DNA from: Plasmodium malariae
Lineage: Eukaryota > Apicomplexa > Aconoidasida > Haemosporida > Plasmodiidae
Reading direction: 5' to 3'
Length of the DNA: 64,000 nt
Assembly: GCF_900090045.1 (NCBI RefSeq)
Contig: NC_041782.1
Span: 955,001-1,019,000, forward strand
Shown: positions 20,975 through 33,300 of the stretch, one piece after another
Position numbering within the stretch: position 1 is the stretch's first letter
How the letters are laid out: the number at the start of each line of letters is the position of its first letter
Notes under the pieces: model-generated
Database searches by the model: none
The model's input: the letters and a program-made list of their open reading frames with translations, nothing else
Told to the model about the DNA's origin: nothing
Position numbers and translations under genes: made by a program

Positions 20975-23944
20975 TTAGATATTATTTTGCATAAAAACGT
21001 TTAAAGCGTTTTTATTTTCATTTGTATATACACCCACCTCGGTAACAATATAACTGATATATTTGAGAGGGGTTACATCGTTACATATATTAGCAACATA
21101 AAAAGACTTGTCAGTGTTTGAATTAATTTTATTTATGTGTGATAAAACAGAGCTAAAAAGATTCGTTTCAATATAGTTATCTGTGCAAACATTTTTTATG
21201 TTCATATGACCAATGGAATTACAAATGGAATTGCAAATATTATTACAACAAATTTTATCTTCTTCGAGTTTATTATATTCTGTTCGTTTGTTCAAATTAT
21301 TTGGCATAGTATTAATATTAATACTATTTCTAAAATTTAAAGAGTACTTACTCTTTTCACAATAATTTTTATCACTCTTTAAATTAGAAAATACTTTATT
21401 ATTTTTATTAACATTTTTATTATCATCATTTAAAAGATTTGCACAACTTTGTTTATAAGTTATGGAAATATTTGTACTCTCATTTTTAATATCGCGGAAT
21501 ACACTTATTGGTTGCTTTAGTATACCTTTTGTTGAAATGATACTGCTACTATTATTACTTACTTCTTTAATATGACTCAAAGAAAACGTATTTCCTTTTT
21601 TTTCTTCTATGTTACTTTCTTCTTCGTTCATTTTATAAATATTTAATTTTTCATAAAGACCGTCCTTTAAAATAGAATTTTCCCTTTTTTCCTCCTTGTA
21701 ACTATTCATAAAAAAGGAAGTATTTTTTTCCTCTACAGTGCTCACACTTTTTAGTACATTATTACTCGATTCATGTTCTGTGCTTGTTTTAATATGAAGA
21801 GAATAACAAGAATTGCTACTGTATTGTTCTGTATTCTTTTCATAACCAATGTTCATTTCGTTTCCTTGAAATTTTTCTGTCGGTTGATCTTCACATGTTA
21901 CAGTTTGCTCTTTCTTCTGAGTAGAGGTAAATTTACTTCCATTTTGTGAAGAATTAGCTCTTTTTAGCTGTGAAACACAATAAGTAATGATGGGTTTACC
22001 ACAGACACTACTACTATTATTACTACATCTATTACCACTGCTACTATAACAACTGCTTCTATTTTCAACGCCGTTTTTACTGAATAAAACACTATTTGAT
22101 TTAATATCTGCATACGATTCTATGAAGGTATTTAATTTTTTACTAAACATTAATCCATGATCCTCTTGTTTATCCCTTTGTGATGCACACTTGTGAGGAG
22201 TAGCATGATGATAGTGATGCATATATATATAATCATATATATCTAAATTGTTATTTATATTATTCAAACTAAAACTATCAATAATAATTTTGTTACTTAT
22301 TTTATATGTTTCACAAACAATATAAACATATATATTGTTTATATTTGACATCATACATATAATACTTGTTCCTACATAGCCATATACACTATTATGTATA
22401 ATTGCGTCAATACCTAGTAATACCTTTGTACATCTCTTTATATTATAAAAGAGACCACTAATTAATGTATAAGTAACTGGTATACCTAATTTTGTATATA
22501 ATTTTATATTATATGAGTTTTTATATGGTTCTGAATCAACTAATATGATTTCAAAATTTTTTCCTTTTTTCCTTGCTTTTACAATGGATAAATATATGTC
22601 ATAATCAAAAGTATATATTAATAAAATATCACTATCATGAATTATATTTTCCGACACATAATTTGATATAATTATTGAAGGAATTACTATTTTCGTTCTT
22701 ATATAATTATTAATATTATTCGTAATTATTACTTTCGTTTCTTCTAGTATACTTTTACCTATATGTTCACTTATCATATTTTTAAACCATCTAATCACTT
22801 CTCCCATGCTAATACTATGTTTTTTACACATAATAATATAATTTATTTCTTTATCTATTACAACCTTCATATGTCTATTTATCGGTTCATATGGGGGCAA
22901 TGTATAATCCTTTATAAATGATTTTAATGCAACTAACAAATCAACATTCCTATGGTTATGAGTAGTATTAATATATTTGTTAAAAAATATACCTGTTCTT
23001 AATACATTTGGATGAATTTCATTTTGATTCAAGTCTAATAATATTTTATCATATATATTTATTTTATCAAATATATCAAAATTATATAAATCTACATAAT
23101 TTATTTTATCATGAGATAAAAAATGATATTGCTGCACATTTGTCAAATTTATTCTTGTATTTAAAAAATTCTGAACAGGGCAGGTGTTAGATACCTGTGT
23201 TTCATTAATTGTTATATTCTTCTTTATAATATTTACATTTAATTTTGTTTTATTATTTAATGCATTTAATTTTACAGATTCAGATAATACAATATTTTTT
23301 CTTTCCTGATATATTATATCTCGTTCTTCATTTTCTCCCTCTTTATTTTTATTTTCTTCTGTTAACACTTTTTTCTTCTCTTTTTCAATTTCTTCCGTAT
23401 TTTTCTCAAATCCACATTCCTTTTCATTTTTTTGTATCAATTTACCTGTTACATTATGACTCAATGAAATATCATTGGATTTGTCAATAACTTGATATTT
23501 ATTATTATTTGAATTATTTTTTGTCTTACCTGATTCAATTAAATTTATTTTCTTCAAGTTATAATATATATTATATGGGAAAAGATAATTATCATCTCCA
23601 TCACTGCTGTTGTAAGTTACATTATCTTCTTGCGATTTCAATGTCCTTTCATGTAATGGTTTGCATATCAAACAGCGGTGTTTAGTAAAGTAATGACATT
23701 TATAAATATTATTAATAATGCATAAAATGGAATAAAATGCTGTATTTTTTTCATTGTATGGTTTAATAAAGCTTTTAAATAATGTGTGTAAGAATGTTTT
23801 CTTACTAATATTTCTATTTAATGTTGAAACTCTCACATATTTTTCATTTTTTAAAAAACTTTTCTTCAATTTCTCTTTATTAATTTTCCCATTAACTCTT
23901 TTTTTTTTTCTTTTAGCAAACATTAAATAAGATTTATCTTCCAT
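20975..23944 (-). CDS. Translation initiation factor eIF2B, delta subunit
   Basis: A regulatory subunit of the guanine-nucleotide exchange factor that recharges eIF2 with GTP; it senses eIF2-alpha phosphorylation. Single exon, 989 residues, starting at the first ATG of the frame. The conserved core lies at about 330-560: FIKDYTLPPYE matches the delta-type IQDYTTPP motif, MGEVIRWFKN the MGNAI helix, then SDILLIYTFD, FEIILVDSEPY, GIPVTYTLISG, VLLGIDAIIHN and YVGTSIICM with IVCETYKI. The final family motif, NDVTPLKYISYIVTEVGV, is found only at about 953-970. Thus about 390 residues of Asn/Ser/Lys-rich low complexity are inserted inside the C-terminal Rossmann-like domain. The N-terminal 290 residues are also poorly conserved and basic. 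The usual length in other eukaryotes is about 520-580, so it is nearly doubled here. Confidence 0.92.
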   Translation of the reverse strand: MEDKSYLMFAKRKKKRVNGKINKEKLKKSFLKNEKYVRVSTLNRNISKKTFLHTLFKSFIKPYNEKNTAFYSILCIINNIYKCHYFTKHRCLICKPLHERTLKSQEDNVTYNSSDGDDNYLFPYNIYYNLKKINLIESGKTKNNSNNNKYQVIDKSNDISLSHNVTGKLIQKNEKECGFEKNTEEIEKEKKKVLTEENKNKEGENEERDIIYQERKNIVLSESVKLNALNNKTKLNVNIIKKNITINETQVSNTCPVQNFLNTRINLTNVQQYHFLSHDKINYVDLYNFDIFDKINIYDKILLDLNQNEIHPNVLRTGIFFNKYINTTHNHRNVDLLVALKSFIKDYTLPPYEPINRHMKVVIDKEINYIIMCKKHSISMGEVIRWFKNMISEHIGKSILEETKVIITNNINNYIRTKIVIPSIIISNYVSENIIHDSDILLIYTFDYDIYLSIVKARKKGKNFEIILVDSEPYKNSYNIKLYTKLGIPVTYTLISGLFYNIKRCTKVLLGIDAIIHNSVYGYVGTSIICMMSNINNIYVYIVCETYKISNKIIIDSFSLNNINNNLDIYDYIYMHHYHHATPHKCASQRDKQEDHGLMFSKKLNTFIESYADIKSNSVLFSKNGVENRSSCYSSSGNRCSNNSSSVCGKPIITYCVSQLKRANSSQNGSKFTSTQKKEQTVTCEDQPTEKFQGNEMNIGYEKNTEQYSSNSCYSLHIKTSTEHESSNNVLKSVSTVEEKNTSFFMNSYKEEKRENSILKDGLYEKLNIYKMNEEESNIEEKKGNTFSLSHIKEVSNNSSSIISTKGILKQPISVFRDIKNESTNISITYKQSCANLLNDDNKNVNKNNKVFSNLKSDKNYCEKSKYSLNFRNSININTMPNNLNKRTEYNKLEEDKICCNNICNSICNSIGHMNIKNVCTDNYIETNLFSSVLSHINKINSNTDKSFYVANICNDVTPLKYISYIVTEVGVYTNENKNALNVFMQNNI

Positions 23945-24477
23945 TTTTTAGCCATAGGAAATTAATAAAACTTTTAAAATATTAAGTAAAAATTACGATA
24001 AAATGGATAAATGAAAAATAAAGCACGCAAAAATATATACATATATATATATGATAGGGTTGTAATTAAATGGCCAATTACACGTTAATGGGGCCAAAAA
24101 GGGATAATAATTTGTCATTAATACATAATCTGTTGTAATACCTTATATACAGTATACACATATAAATACATATATTTGTATATATATACATATTTATGCA
24201 CATATGCATATAACATATATACATATATAAATGCACGTATACTTGAGTGTAACTAACGCATATATTAAAAAGTGGAGGCTCAAATAACATTAAAGCTTTA
24301 TAAATTAAACATTTTAAGATGCATATAAAAATCTTTTTATTTTTTTATATAAATACTTTCAAAAAAAAAAGAATATAGTTGAAAAAAAAAAAATATTATG
24401 ACATGAGATACAAACAAAATTGTTGTATTTAATTACAATAAAATGTGTAAAATATGAAAAATTATACGTATTACAAG

Positions 24478-24526
<49 letters not shown>

Positions 24527-25817
24527 TATAAACATACATGTGAAAAGAACTTTCTCTAACAAACATTTGTACCTCTTTGAACAAATGATACTAATTTTTT
24601 ATTTTTCAATCACATGCATAACTGGGTTATTATTATCATTCATTTTTCCTATAAATAAAAGAAATCAGGTTTAAAAAAGGGGGACAAGTATATAAGGAAT
24701 AATAAGTACATGAAATTGTGCATTTAATCATAAATGTTCAAATATAATAAGTAAACTATGTAATTTTAAACCAAAGAAATATTACTATAATTTTGCTTCA
24801 TTTAAAATTTTACCCTTTTTCGAATTTTAATAGTTATTAATAAAATCATTACTTACTTAAAAAGATCAGTAAACAATACAATAAAAATATGCATTGTACC
24901 AGTGTGACTCTTATGAATTTAATAGTACAATCGTACATTTTTAATCGAAAAAATGACAAAATATGTATAACAAATTTATTTTTTTTTATTATATTTTTTA
25001 AAATTAAGTTACTAAAAAAAAATATGCGTGCCTTGTAGTATTATATATATATATATTTATACATATACACAAACTTCAATAAAAAAAATGTATTACTTTT
25101 ATATTTGCAAAAGTTTAATTATAATCTGAAAAATAAACCTTATGTAAATCTATTAGTAAAAAATATACTTAAAAAAAGGTAAAACTGAAAAATAAAAGAG
25201 CATATTTTTTATAAAATCCAAAAAAAAAAAAAATTTATAAATTTAATTTTAAGCAAATATGCAGAATGTTAAGGTTTAGAAATAAAAATGTAGAAATATT
25301 AAATAATAATTTCATTCCTTTTTTTTTATATACGTATGATTGTAGTGTACATGCATGAAAATCTTATTTGCTATTATTAGGGATATAAGTATGAAGTGAA
25401 AAGTTTCCAAATATAGAAGCTGTATGCTTTTAATATAAACATATGGGTACTTATGTATGTATATATTATATATACATATATATATATACATAAGAGTACT
25501 GTGATATCTGTTTCTTCCTTAACGTGTGTTTACCCCCAAAGAATATTCGATTTATAGAAAACTACATAAAACATGTTTTTATTTGATTTTTGACATCGTA
25601 AAAAATAAGAAGATACAATAAGGTGTTACATCAGATGATATGCATCCATATATATAAATTAAGACAGAAAAAATATATTGTTAGAAAAACCAATCACATT
25701 TCAATTTTTTTCAATGTTAAATAATTTTTTTTCGTATTCTCCAGAATTTTACAGATAAAATAAAAAAAAATAAAATAAAATGAGGTAGATGAATATAAAA
25801 TATTACATGATATAATA
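23945..25817. other. Intergenic region upstream of eIF2B delta and downstream of GDP-fucose synthase
   Basis: 1.9 kb of very AT-rich DNA, with a long (AT)n at about 24484-24523 and many poly-A/T runs. No coding island is seen. It probably holds the eIF2B promoter (right to left) and the fucose synthase 3' UTR. Confidence 0.5.
24484..24523. repeat. (AT)n microsatellite
   Basis: Twenty uninterrupted AT dinucleotides, about 0.5 kb upstream of the eIF2B delta start. Confidence 0.9.
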
Positions 25818-27827
25818 TCATTTTCTTATATTTTCGTATTCTCTAATGAACCAATCAATAGTTTCTTTTAAACCTGCAGCGTCGCATTAAATGCATGTAT
25901 AAATGGAAAAAAAAATTATTAATATAATATATATATATTATACAATTTTTTTGAACAAACTAAATAATTTCGCAACATAATAATTATTTTTTTTTATTCT
26001 TATTATTTAACCTTCATTAATATCAGTAAATGAAAAGGATTTGTCTAATATTTTCATTAATTTTCCGTTACTTGATGTCTGAAAAAAAGTATAATAAAAA
26101 AAATTTTACTTGTGTGTTATATATTATATTTACTTAGTATTGCGCAGTTTCTGAAATTTTATATTTTTTTTTATTTTTTTATTTTGATTATCCTGAATAT
26201 TATTGAATTTAAACCTTCTTGTGAATTCCATTGTCTTTTGTTTTGTCAAACTAACAAAAATGTAATTTTTTCGTGTGTATTTTTATAGCTCATTTATTAA
26301 TTTTTTGTATATTTTATTTTTTTCTTTGTATCATTTTTGTTAAGAATTTTTTTCCATAAATATATACCAATATTTCATTGTTAAATCCTAAGTAACATTT
26401 AATTTTGTCAGCTAATTCTTTAACGGTTAATTCTGATTAAGAAACAGTAAAAGGAATTGTTAACTATAATATATACTTGATTAAAAAAAAGGATTAAATA
26501 TATTAAAGATATTAAAAGATTGAACATATTAAAGAAAATAAAAAGATATACGGATATCTGTTTTGCGCACCATTCGAAGGAATGTTAGTGGATAATATAA
26601 TATTAAAAATATTATCTTTAATAATTGTTAAATTTTTTGAATAATTAGTGTTCAGGATATAATATAATATATTATTTACATCTCTATTATAAATAAATTG
26701 CCTGACAGCTGTTCCATCACCCATAAGTTTTACGTTTGTGTTATTCTCTGAAAAAAATAATTTTTTATAAATTGAAAAATATTTATAGAACTATATATAC
26801 ATGTTAAAAATAGTGTAAACATGTCAATTAAGAAATGAAACAAAAAGGAAAGGGAAAAAGCAAAAAGATATACCTTTAGCTAAGTACATTTTATGGATAA
26901 TAGACGGAATTACATGAGAATTATCCAAATTAAAGTTATCATATTTACCATATATGTTTGTGGGTATTATACATATCCATTCATAGTTATATTTTTCCCT
27001 ATAAAACCTGACCAAAATTTCTAAAACTCTTTTCGATACACTATAACCTTCATTACTTAAATGGCATCGTCCTTCGTGCATATTCTCTTCAATTAAAGGT
27101 AAATTACACTTTTCCGGAAAAATACAAGTAGATAAAGTAAATATACCTCTAGTAATCTACAAGATCAATAAAAAAAAAATTTTTTTTAGCCAAGAAATGA
27201 ATCCTCGATATAATGTATTACCATTTATTATTTATTATGTTTTATCTTTTTATATAGACACAACTATTATATTCGTGTATATTCTATTTTTTCCTTTTTA
27301 TTTCTTTCTAATAATAATCATTCTTTATAGCGCATATAATATATATATATATATATACATATATTTATTTATTTTATTTTATTTTTTTTCTTCTATTCGG
27401 GCGTTTGTTTGTTTGATGATGCAATTATTTATATTTAAGACAAGTTTTTATACGTGTTTACAATATTTTTTTTTATTACCGAATACTTGTGGCACAGCTT
27501 AATTACATTTAAATTAATCTCTAAATTATTAACCAAAAACTGCAAATTATTATTTATGTTAGCGTATAGACCACCCACATGTGCCGCAAAATGTATTATG
27601 TCAGTAAATTCATTTTTTTTTAAAAAATTTTCAGTATCATCGAAATTTGTTAAATCACATACATTAGAACTTAAAAATATATATTTTTTAATTATTTTGT
27701 TATCATTTGAATTTATAATTATTTCACTTTCATTTTCTGTGAAATCGACATTTTCACTTTTAATCACCTCTCGTAGACTATTTCCTAATAAACCAGATCC
27801 ACCAGTTACTAGACAAATTCTTTTCAT
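25818..27827 (-). CDS. GDP-L-fucose synthase (GDP-4-keto-6-deoxy-D-mannose epimerase-reductase), 7 exons
   Basis: Last step of de novo GDP-fucose synthesis: NADPH-dependent epimerisation and reduction of GDP-4-keto-6-deoxymannose in the cytosol. It is a short-chain dehydrogenase. Exons (minus strand) are 27827-27480, 27156-26874, 26747-26571, 26432-26368, 26250-26215, 26078-26012 and 25873-25818 (343 residues). Phases agree at every junction, and borders are GT-AG. Motifs: N-terminal VTGGSGLLG (Rossmann GGxGxxG), FAAHVGG, CIFPEKCNLPL, EGYSVSKRVLE with the catalytic YxxxK, IPTNIYGKYDNFN, HVIPSIIHKMYLAK, GDGTAVRQFIYNRDV, then the C-terminal helices ending in LKETIDWFIREYENIRK. All the key residues I can judge are intact. 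The usual length is about 320. The middle exons are only 36-67 bp, so automated models could easily miss them. Confidence 0.95.
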
Positions 27828-30302
27828 ATTAAAAAAAAATTAAAATAACTGAAATAAAATAAATTGTAAAAAGGAAAATTCATAAATGTAGAACTTGTGT
27901 TACGCAACTATACACGAATTTGTGCGAACGAGTATACATATAGAAATGTAAAAAAAGAAAAAGAAAAAAAAGAAAAAAGTGTAATGATATAAACTTTTTT
28001 AAAGGAATGACCAACTACTTATATTTTGAAATATTAATGCATTTAATTATATATGATACATAGTAATTATGTAGTACTTGTAATACATTTTTCTTTTTTT
28101 TTTAATTTTTATTTGGAAAATGTTGCATAATAAGCTTTAAAAAAAAAATGAGAATTTTACATTTTATCCTTCTTATTTACAGGTCTTATAGCAATTATAT
28201 TGTAATAAAAAAAATAAAAAAAAAAGGAAACAATGAGAGTAAAAAAGGAATAAATGAAATGAAAGAAAAAAATAGGAAGGAAAAAATATTAATATCAAAA
28301 AATGCTTAATAAAAGGAAAAATATGAATATATATCCCGCTCGAGAAAATGAACCAAAAGGTTTTTTTCCTTTTGCACACGTATATTTCTGGAAAACGCAT
28401 GAAAAAAAAAATAAATAAATAAATAAATGCAATATATTCACATATAAACAAACGCACAAATAAATAAATCATAAATGTATATACATTCCGTCCTTTATTC
28501 TTATGATTTAAATGCTTAACAATTTATACTTTATACGACATGTCCAAAAAAAAAAAATAAGAATAAAATAATATTAAGACAGTAAAGACATAACACGTTT
28601 TTCACTTAATATATGTAATATTTATTAACATTAAGAGGAAAAATATATTTGAAAAATAAAGAAGAGTGCACTTATTTTATGAATTATAATGAGCTGCTAA
28701 CAGCTGTTGAAAGTAGATCAATACTAAGAGCAATAATTTACGATGAAAGGGGGATTATATATTTTACGTAAAACATACATGTAAGTACATATTTGTACCA
28801 TTTACTTACAAAAAAATTTTAATTTTTTTTCATCGAAAAATATTTTGTATATTAATAATTTTTTTATTTTATTATTATACACAAAATGTGTTGCAATAAA
28901 ATATTAGCTTATCACAAAATTGTACTTGATTTAATTTTTAATTTGTTTAACTTCATAATGATTCGAACAACTCTTTACGACTTTTTTAGAATTTCATATA
29001 CCTTCTTATTTTTTACTAAGAAATTTTTTCTCCGAATGTTCCTTTTTTCAAATAATTCTATGGGTAGTTCATGTAATTTATAATTATCCTTTTTACGCTT
29101 ACGTCATATTTTTTTATAATCTGCAATATTATTATTATAATTATATTTATTTTTGTTTTTTTTGTGTACCTTTTTGCAGAAAATAAGAAAAAATAAAAAA
29201 GTTAAAGCAAATGTTAATTTTTAATTTTTCTAAAATTATAAAAATTTATCAGACAATATAATTAATAAAAAAGAAAAAAAAAAAGGAATATATAACAGAA
29301 AGTTTTTCTTCACAATTTTACGTATTTAATTTGAAATTAAAATCTAAATTGTTAATAGACAAGTTTTTTTTTTTTCCACATAAATTTATTAAAAAAAAAT
29401 TCTTGTTATCTCGGGTATGTAAATAAACATTAAAGAAGAATTTTGTTTAATTTTTTTTTGTTTAACATGGTGGATTAAAACGATACATAACTTTCTTTTT
29501 ACTCATTTCATTTGCTTGCAATATCTATTATTATGATCCCTTTAAACTGTGTACTTTAAAAAATAAAATGAACGGAAAAGAACGAAAAAAAAAAAGGGAA
29601 AATAAAAATTGCAAATGAAAATGTTAAATATAATACTCAAATGAAAAATTCTCATAAAAAAAAATTCTCTTTTTTGATGAAAATTAATACTGGAAATAAG
29701 AAAAAAAAGTAAAAAAAATGTGAAAAAAAGGAGATAAAAACGTGAAAAAAAAGGTAAAAAAAAAGTAAATAAGAAAAAATTTTCTTTCGATGTAACAGAA
29801 CGAAACAAAAAGAACAAAATTGTCTTTTCTCGGATCAACACACAGCGAATTTTTTCTTTTTATCCTGCACATTCTTTATAAAAAAGAATTAAAATTAAAA
29901 AAAAAATTTATATATATATAATATATAGTTTTTGATACTATAATATTAAAAATTTAAACATATATATATTTTTTTCATGGATAAGTTTAATTTTAAAAAT
30001 TTTCTTCTCCATAAAAATTACACATCTTATAATGATAGCTGAAAGAAACGCAAACTAGAAATATTCTAAATAAATATTCAATAAGGTAAAATAAAATATA
30101 ATTAAATATTTGTCCATGTATATTAGTAATGTGTGCTGTGTAAAAAAAAAAAAAAAAAAGGAAAAAAAATTAGAAATATTCACTATTAAATATTTGCGTT
30201 GAAGTTTATTTCTCCTCCTCCTAATTGTACTTTTTTTTTTTTTTTTTTTTTTTTTTCTTTTGTTTATTTTATATCTTTATAGAATAGCATTACAAACTAA
30301 TA
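27828..30302. other. Divergent intergenic region between GDP-fucose synthase and the MSP-like gene
   Basis: A 2.5-kb head-to-head spacer, so it should hold both promoters. It is rich in poly-A/T runs, including poly-T at 30231-30256 just before the MSP-like start. A candidate small two-exon frame at 28679-29083 is listed separately. Confidence 0.5.
28679..29083 (+). CDS. Candidate small two-exon gene (about 60 aa)
   Basis: The ATG at 28679 opens a hydrophilic, balanced-composition frame, MNYNELLTAVESRSILRA then IIYDERGIIYF, in otherwise non-coding AT-rich DNA. The frame meets a stop at 28769, but a donor (GTAAAA at 28768) can join, in phase, to an acceptor (GACTTTTTTAG ending at 28989) and then read ISYTFLFFTKKFFLRMF to a stop at 29083. 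No homologue is recognised. The first exon looks more coding than the second, which is hydrophobic and could be chance. It might also be a leader of the MSP-like transcript. Confidence 0.25.
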
Positions 30303-33300
30303 ATGCTACGAATTGCTTATTTTTCTCTTTCCTTTATTATTCTGTCCTTTTTATTTTTTTCTGGTCATAATGCATTACCGAATGAGGAAGACAAAAATAA
30401 AAAAGCTATACTGTTAGCTTTATTAACTAATACGTTTATCAATAATAAAGAATATAAAAATGGAGAAGATATAAATATTGCATTAGAAAATATAAATAAT
30501 ATGAAATTACACCCAACTGATAATGATAAATTTGATAAATTTTTGGATGCACTCTTTAAACATCATAATATTTATGTAACTTTGGACGATCACGATAAAA
30601 GAATAATACATATCTCGGGGGTGTTAAGTGAATTTTATGTTGATGTAGATACATTAACTGAGGAAAAACAAAAAGAATACTTTAACACTTTTTATGAAAA
30701 AGGACATACCTTGATTAATTTAATATTACACAGTAATTTAATACACACTAAACATGACAAAGATGTGAATAAAGAAAATCATAAAGAAGAAACAAAACCA
30801 AATCACCCGGACAGTCCAATACCTGATGAAGAGCCTAATCTTGAGAAGGAACCTATACCTGATGACGTTTCTAAGGGTGAAGTAAATCATCAGCTTAATT
30901 ATAATAATGTGTATGATAGCGATATCGAGGTTGAGTCAAATCATGAGGTTGAGCCAAATCATGAGGTTGAGCCAAATCATGCGGTTGAGCCAAATCATGC
31001 GGTTGAGCCAAATCATGCGGTTGAGCCAAATCATGCGGTTGAGCCAAATCATGCTACTGAACCAAATCATGCGACTGAGCCTAATCCTGAGAATGAACCT
31101 ATACCTGATGACGTTTCTAAGGGTGAAGTAAATCATCAGCTTAATTATAATAATGTGTATGATAGCGATATCGAGGTTGAGTCAAATCATGAGGTTGAGC
31201 CAAATCATGAGGTTGAGCCAAATCATGCGGTTGAGCCAAATCATGCGGTTGAGCCAAATCATGCTACTGAACCAAATCATGCGACTGAACCAAATCATGC
31301 GACTGAGCCAAATCATGCGGTTGAGCCAAATCATGCGACTGAGCCTAATCCTGAGAATGAACCTAATCCTGAGAATGAACCTATACCTGATGACGTTTCT
31401 AAGGGTGAAGTAAATCATCAGCTTAATTATAATAATGTGTATGATAGCGATATCGAGGTTGAGCCAAATCATGCGGCTGAGCCTAATCCTGAGAATGAAC
31501 CTATACCTGATGACGTTTCTAAGGGTGAAGTAAATCATCAGCTTAATTATAATAATGTGTATGGTAGCGATCATGAGGATGAGACAAATCATGAGACCGA
31601 GTTCAAACAAGAAGAGACTCACAATTATGAGTATGAGGCCAAGCAAGAGGATGAACATAAGGAACATTATGAACACAGTCATACGAATGAACCCGAAAAA
31701 GAAGTCGCACACAGTTATGAGGCCGAGCACAAAAAAGAAGACAAGCCCATGCAAGAGAATGAAGAGAACTACCAATATGGAGACGATCAAGAATATGATG
31801 AAGAAGAATTTAAGAATAAGAATGTTGAATATATACAAAAGAAATTAAAAAATTTGCTTGCGATGAAAAGTATTAAATTAAATAATAACTCAAATGGAGA
31901 ATTTAAAGTTAATTTTTACACAAATTATGTGAATTATATCAACCAGCCCCCCTCAAACAGTGGATCTAATCATCAGGAGAAATATGAATATACTGAAATA
32001 AATCAAGAGAGTAAAAAGAAAAAAAAAAAAAGCGACAAAATGGATTATAACAGTTATTTTGTTAAGGAAGTGCCCACTGTAGTAGGTGAAGATGAGGGAG
32101 AAGGGGATGATATTGTGAATACAAATGATATTAAACAGGTGAATGAAAATTTATATAATACAAATAAAGCATATGATCATATGTATAATAAAAAGATTGA
32201 AGGGATGGAAGAAAAAGCTAATAAATATTATCCGTATGATGACTCAAGTGAATACGCAGACAACGCAAGATATTTGAAAAAAGGGAATGAGCTGAACAAA
32301 GAAGGTAACAATTATTATTATTATGATGATGGAAAAACTCAACATCGTAGGAGTAACGAGTACGAGCAAGATAGAGGAAATATAAATGGGATGAAAATGA
32401 GTAATAAAAAACCCGGAAAAAGCGAGGCGAAGGCTTCACATTTTCCGTACACTTACTACAATCCATATTATATGTATAGTCTGAATAGCACCGGATCCCC
32501 AAAATATAATAGTAATAGTAAATACAATAATGGGTACACTAATGGGCACAATAATGAATACAACTATGAATACAGCAATAAATACAACGACAAATACAAC
32601 GACAAATACAACAACAAATACAGTAATAAATACAGTAATAAATACAATAATGAATACAATAATGAATACAATAATGAATACAATAATGAATACAATAATA
32701 AATACAATAACGAATACAATAATAAATACAATAATAAATACAATAACGAATACAATAATAAATACAATAACGAATACAACAATAAATACAACAATAAATA
32801 CAACAATAAATACAGCGATAAATACAGCGATAGATACAAAAAATATAATAATAATTATTATAATAATTATAATAAAAAGCAAAACAAAAAGAGCCTGTAC
32901 GATTTCATGCTTCAGAAGAAGGCTTTAGAAAAAGAACATATGCTAAAAAACAATTATGAAAACCAAGAGAGTAATACAAAAAAAAATAAAATAGGATTAT
33001 TCTTGGATACACTAACAGAACTTGCTCGTTACATAGAGTCAACTATTAACAAGAATAAAATAAATGCAAGCAAAATGAAAAATAATCAATTGGGCGATAA
33101 TAAACATGATGCTATACAACAGAGTAAAAAACGACCTATACATAAAAGAAAAGAAATGAAAAGTAGGAAAATGAAAACAAAAACTGATTTGGTAGATGAA
33201 AAAGAAAAAGAAAAAATTCAAGATACTATGTTTGTTAAAATTGGTCAGAATGGTACAATTGGGCTTTTAAATTTTTTCGATTTTAGAGAAGGTCTTTTAA

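Noticed and set aside
27454..27843. Plus-strand 129-codon frame
   Set aside because: Exact antisense of exon 1 of GDP-fucose synthase, which carries the Rossmann motif.
32436..32928. Long frames reading IVFIIVF, LLLYSLLY or NTIINT over the MSP-like gene
   Set aside because: The 12-bp coding repeat keeps all frames open. The signal peptide and flanking unique sequence support only the main frame.
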